DNA of 14,167 nucleotides from an uncultured Clostridia bacterium (GCA_948585895.1 CAPBNZ010000005.1:16692-30858); one strand, 5' to 3'. Shown: positions 1-7,196, numbered from the stretch's first letter. Numbers and translations are program-made. Notes: a model not told the origin generated them from the sequence alone.

Positions 1-2
1 CA

Positions 3-875
3 AACTTAAATAAGTATTTTTCCATTGAGATTTCTGGTATTGTTTCAAATAAAGACCTTTTAGGAATTTTGATTTTATTTAAGGATACAACTCAACATAT
101 GCTTGACTTACAGACCATTAGTGAAAAACAAGAAACCTTAATGGAGAAAGAACGTCTAGCATCCCTTGGACAATTAATCGGTGGGATTGCACATAACTTA
201 AAAACACCAATTATGTCTATATCTGGAGCTGCAGAAGGTTTGATCGATTTAATTAAAGAATATGATCTTTCTATTGATGATCCTGAAGTAAATAGTCAAG
301 ACCATCACGATATTGCAAAAGATATGTCTCAATGGGTTGCTAAAATTAAAACACATACAGAATATATGTCTGATGTAATCACAGCTGTAAAAGGGCAAGC
401 TGTTACTCTTTCTAATGAAGAAGAGGTTACTTTCACAGTTGGTGAGTTATTAAAGAGAGTTAACATTTTAATGAAGCATGAACTTAAAAATGCTATTGTT
501 TATTTAAATATTGCTATGAAAACAGATGAGAATTGTATTATTCATGGTGATGTTAATAGTTTAGTACAAGTTATTAATAATATGATTTCTAATTCTATTC
601 AAGCTTATAATGGAAAACCTGAACAAACTATAGATTTAATCGTTGAAAGCGATAACAAACATCTAGTTATCTCCATTAAAGATTATGGCTCTGGCATACC
701 AAAAAATGTGAAAGATAAATTGTTTAAAGAAATGATTACAACAAAAGGAAAGAATGGAACAGGACTTGGTTTGTATATGTCTTATTCTACCATTAAAGCT
801 CATTTTAATGGCACTATAAAAGTCGAATCAGAAGAAAAAAAAGGTACTACTTTTTGTATTTTTTTACCTTTATGA
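3..875 (+). CDS. Sensor histidine kinase, 5' end cut off by the window
   Basis: This is the C-terminal part of a two-component sensor kinase that autophosphorylates and passes phosphate to a response regulator, probably the HD-GYP protein that follows. The frame is open from base 3, so the gene starts outside the window. A TTG at 69 could be read as a start, but it lies inside the last strands of a PAS-like fold (YFSIEISG...LLGILILFKDTT). Next comes a HisKA helix with H-box GIAHNLKTP; the phospho-accepting His codon is at 192-194. The HATPase_c domain is complete: N-box NNMISNSIQAY, G1 DYGSGIP, F-box LFKEMITTK and G2 GTGLGLYM, ending in a typical FCIFLPL tail. No membrane segment is visible in this part, so signal and localisation are unknown. 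The stop TGA at 873-875 is the first three bases of a repeat unit (see the element at 872-1110). Confidence 0.93.
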   Translation, partial: NLNKYFSIEISGIVSNKDLLGILILFKDTTQHMLDLQTISEKQETLMEKERLASLGQLIGGIAHNLKTPIMSISGAAEGLIDLIKEYDLSIDDPEVNSQDHHDIAKDMSQWVAKIKTHTEYMSDVITAVKGQAVTLSNEEEVTFTVGELLKRVNILMKHELKNAIVYLNIAMKTDENCIIHGDVNSLVQVINNMISNSIQAYNGKPEQTIDLIVESDNKHLVISIKDYGSGIPKNVKDKLFKEMITTKGKNGTGLGLYMSYSTIKAHFNGTIKVESEEKKGTTFCIFLPL

Positions 876-900
876 TTTTAGGGACGGAGGAAAAAATCAT
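872..900 (+). repeat. REP unit, copy 1
   Basis: Imperfect palindrome with arms ATGATTTT and AAAATCAT around a loop containing GGGACGGAGG. It overlaps the kinase stop codon (873-875). The GGGACGGAGG strand is the coding strand of the upstream gene. Confidence 0.85.
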
Positions 901-906
901 TTTAAA

Positions 907-1080
907 ATAGTTATGGTGAAAGAGCAAAAAATTTTCCTAAATATTTATAAGATAAGAAAAGAGCAGGAATTTTTCCTAAATAGTTATAATAAGAAGAGCA
1001 AAAAATTTTTTATATAAATGTTTGTAACGAAATGAGTAAATATATTTTTTAATAATAGTTAAAATGAAAAGAGCAAAAAA
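907..1080 (+). repeat. Degenerate direct repeats inside the short element
   Basis: About four copies of a unit reading ATAGTTAT, then a few A/G-rich bases, then AGAGCA and an A/T run ending in CCTAAA. ATAGTTAT-like starts are at 907, 941, 980 and 1055. AGAGCA is at 921, 960, 995 and 1070. The spacing of 35-39 bases, with one gap of 75, suggests five original units with one decayed. The function is unknown. Confidence 0.6.
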
Positions 1081-1118
1081 GATGATTTTTTCCTCCGTCC
1101 CTAAAATCATCTTTTTTT
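1075..1118 (+). terminator. Intrinsic terminator built on the second REP unit
   Basis: The palindrome of the right-hand repeat extends outward to a 15 bp stem (1075-1089 with 1103-1117; arms AAAAAAGATGATTTT and its complement). The loop is 13 bases and the T-run is 1112-1118. This should stop transcription from the kinase gene before the regulator's own promoter begins. The near-symmetry of the A and T runs means it could also work in the opposite direction. Confidence 0.65.
1082..1110 (-). repeat. REP unit, copy 2
   Basis: Inverted, identical copy of the 872-900 unit. It forms the right end of the short element and the centre of the terminator-like hairpin at 1075-1118. Confidence 0.85.
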
Positions 1119-1127
1119 GAAAAATGC

Positions 1128-1156
1128 TTGCTTTTTCCACATTTTATTAATATAAT
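1128..1156 (+). promoter_or_regulatory. Sigma-A type promoter of the HD-GYP regulator
   Basis: A -35 element TTGCTT (1128-1133) and a perfect -10 TATAAT (1151-1156) are separated by 17 bases. It lies just outside the repeat element and gives a leader of about 35 bases before the start codon at 1199. Confidence 0.75.
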
Positions 1157-1164
1157 GTGGAAAA
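1133..1164. promoter_or_regulatory. Operator-like dyad over the regulator promoter
   Basis: A perfect 11 bp inverted repeat, TTTTCCACATT (1133-1143) and AATGTGGAAAA (1154-1164), is separated by 10 bases. It covers the spacer and the -10 element. Its position suits a repressor binding site. The protein that binds it is not identifiable here; self-regulation is possible but unlikely, because the nearby regulator has no DNA-binding domain. Confidence 0.5.
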
Positions 1165-1198
1165 TAGTTTATTAATTTAGATTAATGAGGTTGTTAAA

Positions 1199-2260
1199 AT
1201 GAGAAAAGGATTACAAAATTCTGAAAATACTGAAAATAGAAATTATAAAATTATTGCTGTAGATGATGAAGAAGGTATTATTGATTCTTTATCTATTTTT
1301 TTAAAAAGGTCTGGCTACGATTTTACTGGTGTGACTAACCCACAAGAGGCAATTGATAGAGTGAGAAATGAACATTTTGATTTGATGATTTTAGATTTTA
1401 TTATGACCCCTATTCATGGTAATCAAGTGGTAGAAGAAATTAGGAAATTTAATAAAGAATTATATATCCTATTATTAACTGGTCATAAAGATTTAGCACC
1501 TCCATTAGAAACAATTAGAAGACTTGATATTCAAGGTTATTGTGAGAAGAGTGATAAGTTTGACCAATTGCTTTTATTAATTGAGTCTGGTATTAAATCT
1601 ATTTCTCAAATGAATGAAATTAAAAAAATAAATAGAGAATTAAAAGATACAAATAGTATGTTAGAAAAGGCTTATTTGGAAAGTATTGAAACGTTACGTT
1701 ATACGGTAGAAGCAAAGGACTCCTATACTCGTGGGCATTCTGATAGGGTTTCTGAACTTTCTGTTTTACTTGGAAAAAAGGTTAATTTATCAGAGGAAGA
1801 TTTAAAAACTCTGAAAATAGGTGGATTATTCCATGATATTGGAAAAATTGGTGTTCCTGATAGTATTTTACTAAAAGAGTCCAAATTAACGGAGGATGAG
1901 TATTCTGAAATTAAAAATCATCCCTCTATTGGAGCTCATATTCTATCAACAGCAACAATATTTAAGGAATTGATTCCTATTGTAAAACATCATCATGAAA
2001 GATATGATGGACATGGCTATCCAAGTCAATTACAAGGAGATGATATTCCTTATTTAGCTAGAATTACTGCAATTGCAGATAGTTTTGATGCTATGACATC
2101 ACGAAGAACTTATCGTGATTCTTTACCAATGAATACAGTAATTAGTGAGTTTGAAAGGTGTAAAGGAACTCAATTTGATCCACAGTTAACGGACATATTT
2201 CTAGATATTTTGAAAAATCATTTGGATGACATTAAACTAATTCAGGAAAAATATAAATAG
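1199..2260 (+). CDS. Response regulator: receiver domain plus HD-GYP phosphodiesterase
   Basis: A 353-residue cytoplasmic regulator whose output is enzymatic: HD-GYP domains hydrolyse cyclic dinucleotides, usually c-di-GMP. The receiver domain (about residues 17-135) has the acidic pair D22-D23, phospho-acceptor D66, T94 and K117. A helical linker (about 136-165) leads to the HD-GYP domain, with the metal-binding HDIGK motif at H212-D213, further histidines at H180, H241 and the H264-H266 run, and the signature DGHGYP (270-275, family consensus DGxGYP). The architecture matches RpfG-like proteins. The start is ATG at 1199, preceded by a modest TGAGG at 1186-1190. The phosphate donor is probably the kinase upstream, although a repeat element and terminator separate the transcripts. 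Substrate preference (c-di-GMP or cGAMP) cannot be read from the sequence. Confidence 0.93.
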   Translation: MRKGLQNSENTENRNYKIIAVDDEEGIIDSLSIFLKRSGYDFTGVTNPQEAIDRVRNEHFDLMILDFIMTPIHGNQVVEEIRKFNKELYILLLTGHKDLAPPLETIRRLDIQGYCEKSDKFDQLLLLIESGIKSISQMNEIKKINRELKDTNSMLEKAYLESIETLRYTVEAKDSYTRGHSDRVSELSVLLGKKVNLSEEDLKTLKIGGLFHDIGKIGVPDSILLKESKLTEDEYSEIKNHPSIGAHILSTATIFKELIPIVKHHHERYDGHGYPSQLQGDDIPYLARITAIADSFDAMTSRRTYRDSLPMNTVISEFERCKGTQFDPQLTDIFLDILKNHLDDIKLIQEKYK

Positions 2261-2261
2261 C

Positions 2262-2298
2262 AAAATGCCAAAAGGATTTATTCCTCTTGGCATTTTTT
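2262..2298. terminator. Bidirectional intrinsic terminator between the HD-GYP gene and tex
   Basis: A stem AAAATGCCAAAAGGA (2262-2276) pairs with TCCTCTTGGCATTTT (from 2282), with one mismatch and a loop of about five bases, followed by T-residues. It starts two bases after the regulator stop. Read on the minus strand it ends the tex transcript; the tex stop codon is at 2297-2299. Confidence 0.85.
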
Positions 2299-4480
2299 AT
2301 ACTTTCATGGAAAGACCTACTTTTTGTCTTTCTTTATCAATTTTTATTACTTTAACTTTAACAACATCTCCAACAGATACTACTTCTGACGGATTTTTAA
2401 TAAATTTATCACTCATTTCAGAAATATGTACAAGTCCATCGTGTTTTACACCAATATCAACAAAAGCTCCAAAGTCAATTACATTTCTAATGGTTCCATT
2501 TAATATCATTCCCTCTTTTAAATCCTCTAGTTTTAAAACATCACTTCTTAAAATTGGTTTTGGCATATCTTCACGAGGATCTCTTCCTGGTTTTGATAAT
2601 TCATCCATGATGTCAGATAGTGTCATCTCTCCTACTTCTAATTCTTTTGCCATGCTATCTATATTGACACTTTTTAGTTTTTTTCTTAATTCTTCTAGCT
2701 TCTCTTTATCTCTTAAATCTTTTTTATCAAATCCTAAGTTAGCTAGTAACTTCTCTGCTTTCTCATAACTTTCTGGATGAACTGCTGTAATTTCTAAAGC
2801 ATTATCACCATCTAAGATTCTTAAGAAGCCAGCACATTGTTCAAATGCTACTTTCCCAAGTTTAGGGATTTTTAATAATTGTTTTCTATTTTTTAGTTTT
2901 CCATTTTCATCTCTATATTTTACAATGTTTTTAGCAATTGTGTTGTTAATTCCTGAAACATAAGATAATAAGGAAGGGGTTGCTGTATTAACGTCTACTC
3001 CTACTTTGTTAACACTATCTTCTACTACTCCTGTTAGACTTTCTGCTAATCTTTTTTGATTCACATCATGTTGGTATTGTCCTACTCCAATTGCTTTTGG
3101 TTCTATTTTCACTAGTTCTGCTAATGGATCTTGTAATCTCCTTGCAATAGAAATAGCTCCTCTTATTGATACATTGATGTCTGGATATTCTTCTGTTGCC
3201 AGTTTTGAAGCGGAATAGACAGAGGCTCCTGCTTCGCTTACGATAACATAGTGAACTGGTCTAGAAGCTTCTTTTATCATATCAGCTACAAACATTTCTG
3301 ATTCTCTGGAGGCTGTACCATTTCCAATGGCTATCATATCTATTTTATCTTTTTCTATTAACTTCAATAGTTCTTTTTTAGCACCCTCTACATCATTTTG
3401 TGGTTCTGTTGGATAGACTGTTGTATAATCTAAAACTTTTCCAGTCTCATCTATAACCGCTATTTTACAACCAGTTCGATAGGCTGGGTCAAATCCCATA
3501 ACCGTTTTCCCTTTGATTGGTGCTCCTAATAATAATTGTTTTGAATTTTGACCAAATACTTTAATAGCTTTTTCTTCTGCTTTTTCTGTTAAATCACTAC
3601 GCATCTCTCTTTCAATTGATGGTTCAATTAATCTTTTAAAGCTATCTAAAATGGTTTCTTTTAGCATTTCCGTAAATTGTGTTTCACCCTTTATTGTGTC
3701 TCTTTGTATATAATTTAATATTTTTTCTTCTGGCTTTTCAATTTTTACTTTTAAAAATTCCTCTTTTTCTCCACGATTGATTGCCAATATTCTATGACTT
3801 GGAATATATTTAATTGCTTCACTGTATTCATAATACATCTCATAATTGGATTTTTCTTCTGGTTTAGCTGCTTTTGTGTGAATTAATCCTTCTCGGTAAC
3901 ATTGCCTTTTTATCTCCTTTCTGTATTTGGCATTATCTGAAACATCTTCTGCTATTATGTCTAAGGCTCCTTGAATTGCTTCTTCTGGTGTCTTTACTAC
4001 TTTATCTTTGTTCTTTTTGTCTTCTTCTGATAATTTATCAATATTTATGTATTGTTTTGCAATTTCTTGAATTGGCTTTGTTTCTCTCTGCTCTATAATA
4101 ATTTGTGATAATGCCTCCAACCCCTTAGCTTTTGCCACAGTTGCTCTTGTTTTCTTTTTTTGCTTATACGGTCTATAGATATCCTCTACTTCTGCTAATG
4201 TTTTGGCAATTGCAATTGCTTGTAAAATTTGGTCTGTTAACTTTCCTTGTTCATCAACTGATTTAATAACTTCTTCTTTTCTCTGTTCCAGATTTCTTAG
4301 ATAGTTTAATCTTTCTCCTAAATTTCTTAAAGTTTCGTCTGAAAGTCCTCCTGTAACTTCTTTTCTATATCTAGCAATAAACGGAATCGTATTTCCTTCA
4401 TCAATTAATTTTACTGTGTTTTCTACTTGTACAGGCTTTACATTTAATTCTTCTGCAATTGTGTTAATAATTTTGTCCAT
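2297..4480 (-). CDS. tex: Tex-family S1 RNA-binding protein
   Basis: A 727-residue protein of normal full length for Tex (YhgF/YdcI), a conserved nucleic-acid-binding factor linked to transcription and ribosome processes. The visible order is: an N-terminal helical region (INTIAEELNV...IPFIARYRKEVTGGLS), a YqgF-like RNase H fold beginning around residue 328 (MGFDPAYRTGCKIAV and IAIGNGTASRESE), helix-hairpin-helix segments (LSYVSGINNTIAKNIV and LLKIPKLGKVAFEQCAGFLR), and a C-terminal S1 domain over about the last 74 residues (GTIRNVIDFGAFVDIGVKHDGL). Start ATG (4478-4480) follows an AAAGGAAAAG ribosome binding site. Only 17 bases separate this start from the RAYT element, leaving no room for an ordinary promoter between them. 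The original transcription probably came from the ABC-F gene upstream. Confidence 0.97.
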   Translation of the reverse strand: MDKIINTIAEELNVKPVQVENTVKLIDEGNTIPFIARYRKEVTGGLSDETLRNLGERLNYLRNLEQRKEEVIKSVDEQGKLTDQILQAIAIAKTLAEVEDIYRPYKQKKKTRATVAKAKGLEALSQIIIEQRETKPIQEIAKQYINIDKLSEEDKKNKDKVVKTPEEAIQGALDIIAEDVSDNAKYRKEIKRQCYREGLIHTKAAKPEEKSNYEMYYEYSEAIKYIPSHRILAINRGEKEEFLKVKIEKPEEKILNYIQRDTIKGETQFTEMLKETILDSFKRLIEPSIEREMRSDLTEKAEEKAIKVFGQNSKQLLLGAPIKGKTVMGFDPAYRTGCKIAVIDETGKVLDYTTVYPTEPQNDVEGAKKELLKLIEKDKIDMIAIGNGTASRESEMFVADMIKEASRPVHYVIVSEAGASVYSASKLATEEYPDINVSIRGAISIARRLQDPLAELVKIEPKAIGVGQYQHDVNQKRLAESLTGVVEDSVNKVGVDVNTATPSLLSYVSGINNTIAKNIVKYRDENGKLKNRKQLLKIPKLGKVAFEQCAGFLRILDGDNALEITAVHPESYEKAEKLLANLGFDKKDLRDKEKLEELRKKLKSVNIDSMAKELEVGEMTLSDIMDELSKPGRDPREDMPKPILRSDVLKLEDLKEGMILNGTIRNVIDFGAFVDIGVKHDGLVHISEMSDKFIKNPSEVVSVGDVVKVKVIKIDKERQKVGLSMKV

Positions 4481-4497
4481 TGTTTCTTTTCCTTTCT

Positions 4498-4526
4498 ATG
4501 ATTTTGGGGACGGAGGAAAAAATCAT
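4498..4526 (+). repeat. REP unit, copy 3 (left end of the RAYT element)
   Basis: The arms ATGATTTT and AAAATCAT are intact. The loop differs from copies 1, 2 and 4 by a single A-to-G change. It lies directly upstream of the tex ribosome binding site. In the tex mRNA its loop reads as the C/U-rich strand (UUCCUCC). Confidence 0.85.
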
Positions 4527-4536
4527 TTTATCATAT

Positions 4537-5286
4537 TTACTTTTTTAATCTTTCCATTGTCCCTTTTGTTATATCTAGTTTTTTCATTATGTCTGTATAT
4601 TTAACGTTTTTAGATTTTTTAAGATATTTTACCAACTTCTTAAGTATATCATCTTTTTCAAATATTTCAAATACTTTTATTTTTTCTTTTTTAACAAATT
4701 CTGAAATAAAATTGTCGATTTTCTTTTCTATATCCACTTCAATATCCAAAAACTCTTCTTCACAAACTAAATTTGTATTGCATATATATGTTATTTCCTC
4801 TTTTGTAAAAATTCCTATCTCTTCTGCTTTCCCTGTTTGATACCAACCATAAGAAGAATATTTATACTCATTTATATGGTTGACCATGTTTGCCTTTACT
4901 GGATTTTGATGAATATATTTAATACATTGGATTAATTGCCTTTTGCTAAATATTGGTTCACTTTTATATCGGTCACGAAATACATAACCTACTCTTTCAT
5001 TTTCCATATAATTATAATATTTGGCATAAACACTATTTATCTTTTGCATATATTTCGATAGTTCTGATTTATCTTCTACTTGTATTAACAAATGTGCATG
5101 ATTATTCATTATACAAAATGCAAGCATTTTTAATGTTTCTTTGTCTAAATTTTTTTCAATCAACTGTAAATATCGATTTATATATCTGTGTTTATTAAAT
5201 ATAAATTCTTTATGAATTCCTTGTACCATTACATGAAAAAAAGAGGTATCAAGATATTTTCGTGCTATTCTTGGAATATATATCAC
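4537..5286 (-). CDS. REP-associated tyrosine transposase (RAYT, Y1_Tnp family)
   Basis: A 249-residue single-strand DNA transposase of the HUH/Y1 type. The HUH motif is at residues 63-65 (NNHAHLLIQ). The candidate nucleophile is in YAKYYN (Y87, or Y90/Y91), followed by the family hallmark GYVFRDRYKSEPI (about 100-112). After the Y1 domain comes a lysine-rich tail of about 90 residues ending in a helix-turn-helix-like stretch (YTDIMKKLDITKGTMERLKK), which may bind the repeats. The reading frame is intact. The proposed start is GTG at 5284-5286 with a weak GAAG/GAAAG upstream; translation is probably poor, as is common for transposases. Both ends of the surrounding element carry the GGGACGGAGG repeats that are its likely substrate. 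Confidence 0.9.
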   Translation of the reverse strand: MIYIPRIARKYLDTSFFHVMVQGIHKEFIFNKHRYINRYLQLIEKNLDKETLKMLAFCIMNNHAHLLIQVEDKSELSKYMQKINSVYAKYYNYMENERVGYVFRDRYKSEPIFSKRQLIQCIKYIHQNPVKANMVNHINEYKYSSYGWYQTGKAEEIGIFTKEEITYICNTNLVCEEEFLDIEVDIEKKIDNFISEFVKKEKIKVFEIFEKDDILKKLVKYLKKSKNVKYTDIMKKLDITKGTMERLKK

Positions 5287-5384
5287 TCACTTTCTTCAAA
5301 TCTTGTATCCTCTTTATATTTCATCTATGTGTTTTTTATATGTGTTTTTGATAATCTTATTGTATATTGTTATAATTTGTTGTG

Positions 5385-5413
5385 ATGATTTTTTCCTCCG
5401 TCCCTAAAATCAT
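5385..5413 (-). repeat. REP unit, copy 4 (right end of the RAYT element)
   Basis: Identical in sequence to copies 1 and 2. Its outer end supplies the TGA stop of the ABC-F gene (5410-5412). The GGGACGGAGG strand again matches the coding strand of the gene that runs into it. Confidence 0.85.
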
Positions 5414-6993
5414 TCCATTCCTAAATATTCATTATAAGTGACTTCTTTATCTATTACTTCTCCGTTTTCCTTTATATCTATAATTCTATTGGCTACAGTT
5501 TGTGTTAATTCATGGTCATGTGATGTGAATAGAATGTTTCCTATAAATTTCTTCATTCCCTCATTTACTGATGTGATACTCTCCATGTCTAAATGATTGG
5601 TTGGCTCGTCAAATATTAGAAAGTTTGCTCCTGATAACATCATTTTAGATAAAACACATCTTACTTTTTCTCCTCCTGATAATACTTTTACTTCTTTCAA
5701 TGCTTCGTCTCCAGAGAATAACATTCTTCCTAAGAAGCTTCTTACATAGGTTTCATCTGGGTCTTTTGAATATTTTCTAAGCCATTCTGTTACATTTTCA
5801 TCAGTATTAAATAGATAATTGTTGTCTTTTGGAAAATAATTTTGAGTAATGGTAGTTCCCCATATTAGTTCTCCTTCATCTGGTTCTATTTCTCCACTAA
5901 TGATTTGAAATAATACTGTTTTTGCTATTTCATTATCTGCTAAAAAGGCTATTTTGTCTCCTTGTTTTACATCAAATGATATTTTATCTAATATTTTTAT
6001 TCCTTCTACTGTTTTAGAGATATTTTTTACTTGTAATATTTCTCTTCCTGGTTCTCTGTCTGGTTTGAAGTCAATATATGGATATTTTCTGTTAGATGGT
6101 TTGATTTCATCTAATTCTATTTTTTCTAATGTCTTCTTTCTAGAGGTTGCTTGTTTTGATTTTGAGGCATTGGCACTAAATCTTGCGATGAAGTCTTGTA
6201 ATTCTTTAATTTTTTCTTCTTTTTTCTTATTCTGCTCTCTGGCTTGTTTTAAGGCAAGTTGACTTGATTCATACCAAAAGTCATAGTTCCCTGGGTAAAC
6301 TTTGATTTTTCCAAAGTCTACATCTGCTATATGGGTACATACTTTGTTTAAGAAATATCTATCATGTGATACAACAATTACTGTATTTTCAAAGTCCATT
6401 AAAAATTCTTGTAGCCAGTTTATACTCTTTAGGTCTAGGTCATTGGTAGGTTCGTCTAATAATAGTACATCTGGATTTCCAAATAGACTTTGAGCTAACA
6501 ATACTTTTACTTTGTCTTTTGCTTCTATTTCTTTCATTTGTTTATAATGGTTTTCTGGAATGATTCCTAAGTCATTCAATAATATGGCGGCATCTGATTC
6601 TGCATTCCATCCATCTAGTTCTGCAAATCTTTCTTCTAGTTTTGCTGCCTTCATTCCATCCTCTTCTGAAAAATCTGGTTTACTGTATATTTCATCTTTT
6701 TTCTTCATGATTTCATAAAGTTCTTTGTTTCCCATAATAACTGTGTCCATTACTGAAAATTCCTCAAAAGCAAAGTGATCTTGTTTTAATACAGAAAGTC
6801 TTTCTCCTTTGTCTATACTAACATCTCCTTTACTTGGTTCTATTTCTCCTGATAATACTTTAAGAAAGGTTGATTTTCCTGCTCCATTGGCTCCTATGAT
6901 TCCATAACAATTTCCTTTTCCAAATCGAATGTTTACGTCCTCAAATAATACTCTTTTACCAAATCTTACGGTTACTCCATTTGCACTTAACAT
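5410..6993 (-). CDS. ykpA: ABC-F family ATPase, YkpA/YbiT type
   Basis: A 527-residue soluble protein with two ABC ATPase domains and no membrane segment, so it is an ABC-F translation-associated factor rather than a transporter. Domain 1 has Walker A GANGAGKST (34-42) and Walker B VLLLDEPTNDLD; its signature is eroded (IEAKDKVKVLL in place of LSGGE). A charged linker (about 240-300) contains RFSANASKSKQATSRKK, a hallmark of the YbiT/YkpA branch. Domain 2 has a strict LSGGEK signature and FLIFDEPTNHLD, while its Walker A (ADNEIAKT) lacks the usual glycines; as I recall, Bacillus YkpA is degenerate at this site too. Start ATG 6991-6993 follows a strong AAGGAGGAG. It was probably co-transcribed with tex before the RAYT element arrived. 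Its ribosomal role is inferred from the family. Confidence 0.93.
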   Translation of the reverse strand: MLSANGVTVRFGKRVLFEDVNIRFGKGNCYGIIGANGAGKSTFLKVLSGEIEPSKGDVSIDKGERLSVLKQDHFAFEEFSVMDTVIMGNKELYEIMKKKDEIYSKPDFSEEDGMKAAKLEERFAELDGWNAESDAAILLNDLGIIPENHYKQMKEIEAKDKVKVLLAQSLFGNPDVLLLDEPTNDLDLKSINWLQEFLMDFENTVIVVSHDRYFLNKVCTHIADVDFGKIKVYPGNYDFWYESSQLALKQAREQNKKKEEKIKELQDFIARFSANASKSKQATSRKKTLEKIELDEIKPSNRKYPYIDFKPDREPGREILQVKNISKTVEGIKILDKISFDVKQGDKIAFLADNEIAKTVLFQIISGEIEPDEGELIWGTTITQNYFPKDNNYLFNTDENVTEWLRKYSKDPDETYVRSFLGRMLFSGDEALKEVKVLSGGEKVRCVLSKMMLSGANFLIFDEPTNHLDMESITSVNEGMKKFIGNILFTSHDHELTQTVANRIIDIKENGEVIDKEVTYNEYLGME

Positions 6994-7018
6994 TTTATTT
7001 CTCCTCCTTGACTTTCGT

Positions 7019-7047
7019 ATTATACACTATTTTCTACCTATTTTCAA
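7019..7047 (-). promoter_or_regulatory. Sigma-A promoter of ykpA
   Basis: On the minus strand, -35 TTGAAA (7042-7047) and a perfect -10 TATAAT (7019-7024) have a 17-base spacer. The predicted leader is about 20 bases and contains the AAGGAGGAG site. Confidence 0.8.
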
Positions 7048-7111
7048 TAGAAAACTCGAAACTAAATAACTCTTATGTAACCATCTAAATCTATTGTTTA
7101 TCTTAATTAAA

Positions 7112-7153
7112 AAATAACACTTTTTTCAGCTTTAACCTAAAAAAGTGTTATTT
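7112..7153 (-). terminator. Terminator of the DUF378 gene
   Basis: A stem AAATAACACTTTTTT (7112-7126) pairs with AAAAAAGTGTTATTT (7139-7153) around a 12-base loop, all 15 pairs matching. Read on the minus strand it is followed by a T-run (7108-7113), and it lies 44 bases after the DUF378 stop. Confidence 0.85.
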
Positions 7154-7196
7154 AATAACTTTAGAGTAGTCCTACAGTTATACCAGGAAATAATTA

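Larger units (their letters stand above)
872..1110. mobile_element. Short non-autonomous element (MITE-like) with REP ends
   Basis: A 239 bp segment bounded by two inverted 29 bp repeats (872-900 and 1082-1110) that match at 29 of 29 positions when one is reverse-complemented. The same repeats bound the transposase gene at 4498-5413, so this is best read as a non-autonomous relative mobilised in trans by that transposase or a homologue. The interior has no credible ORF and consists of degenerate direct repeats. It separates a kinase gene from its probable response regulator. No flanking target duplication is visible, as expected for Y1 transposition. An alternative is a chromosomal pair of REP units (BIME-like) that no longer moves. 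Confidence 0.75.
4498..5413 (-). mobile_element. RAYT element: Y1 transposase gene between inverted REP units
   Basis: A 916 bp unit consisting of a tyrosine (Y1) transposase gene bounded by inverted palindromic repeats at 4498-4526 and 5385-5413, with only 11 bases between the transposase stop and the left repeat. It lies between ykpA and tex, all on the minus strand. If 4499-5412 is removed, the flanks join to give GAA-TAG: the ABC-F protein keeps the same C-terminus with a TAG stop, followed closely by the tex ribosome binding site. That reconstructed empty site argues for a clean insertion without target duplication, as the IS200/IS605 superfamily does. Confidence 0.8.

Noticed and set aside
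69..71. TTG start for the sensor kinase
   Set aside because: The frame stays open to base 3, and the residues before 69 complete a PAS-like strand pattern. The true start is therefore outside the window.
872..1110. CRISPR array reading of the repeats in the short element
   Set aside because: The repeats are degenerate, AT-rich and unevenly spaced, there are no unique spacers of constant length, and no cas genes lie nearby.
2265..2768. Long plus-strand ORF opposite the 3' part of tex
   Set aside because: It is the antisense shadow of the S1 and HhH region of tex. The composition is serine/phenylalanine-rich nonsense typical of such shadows, and it begins inside the terminator hairpin.
5954..6262. 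Plus-strand ORF opposite ykpA
   Set aside because: Antisense shadow of a well-supported ABC-F gene, with no translation signals of its own.
5410..6993. Degenerate second Walker A as a sign of a decayed ABC-F gene
   Set aside because: The frame is intact and, as I recall, Bacillus YkpA has a similarly non-canonical second site. I treat it as a family trait rather than decay.
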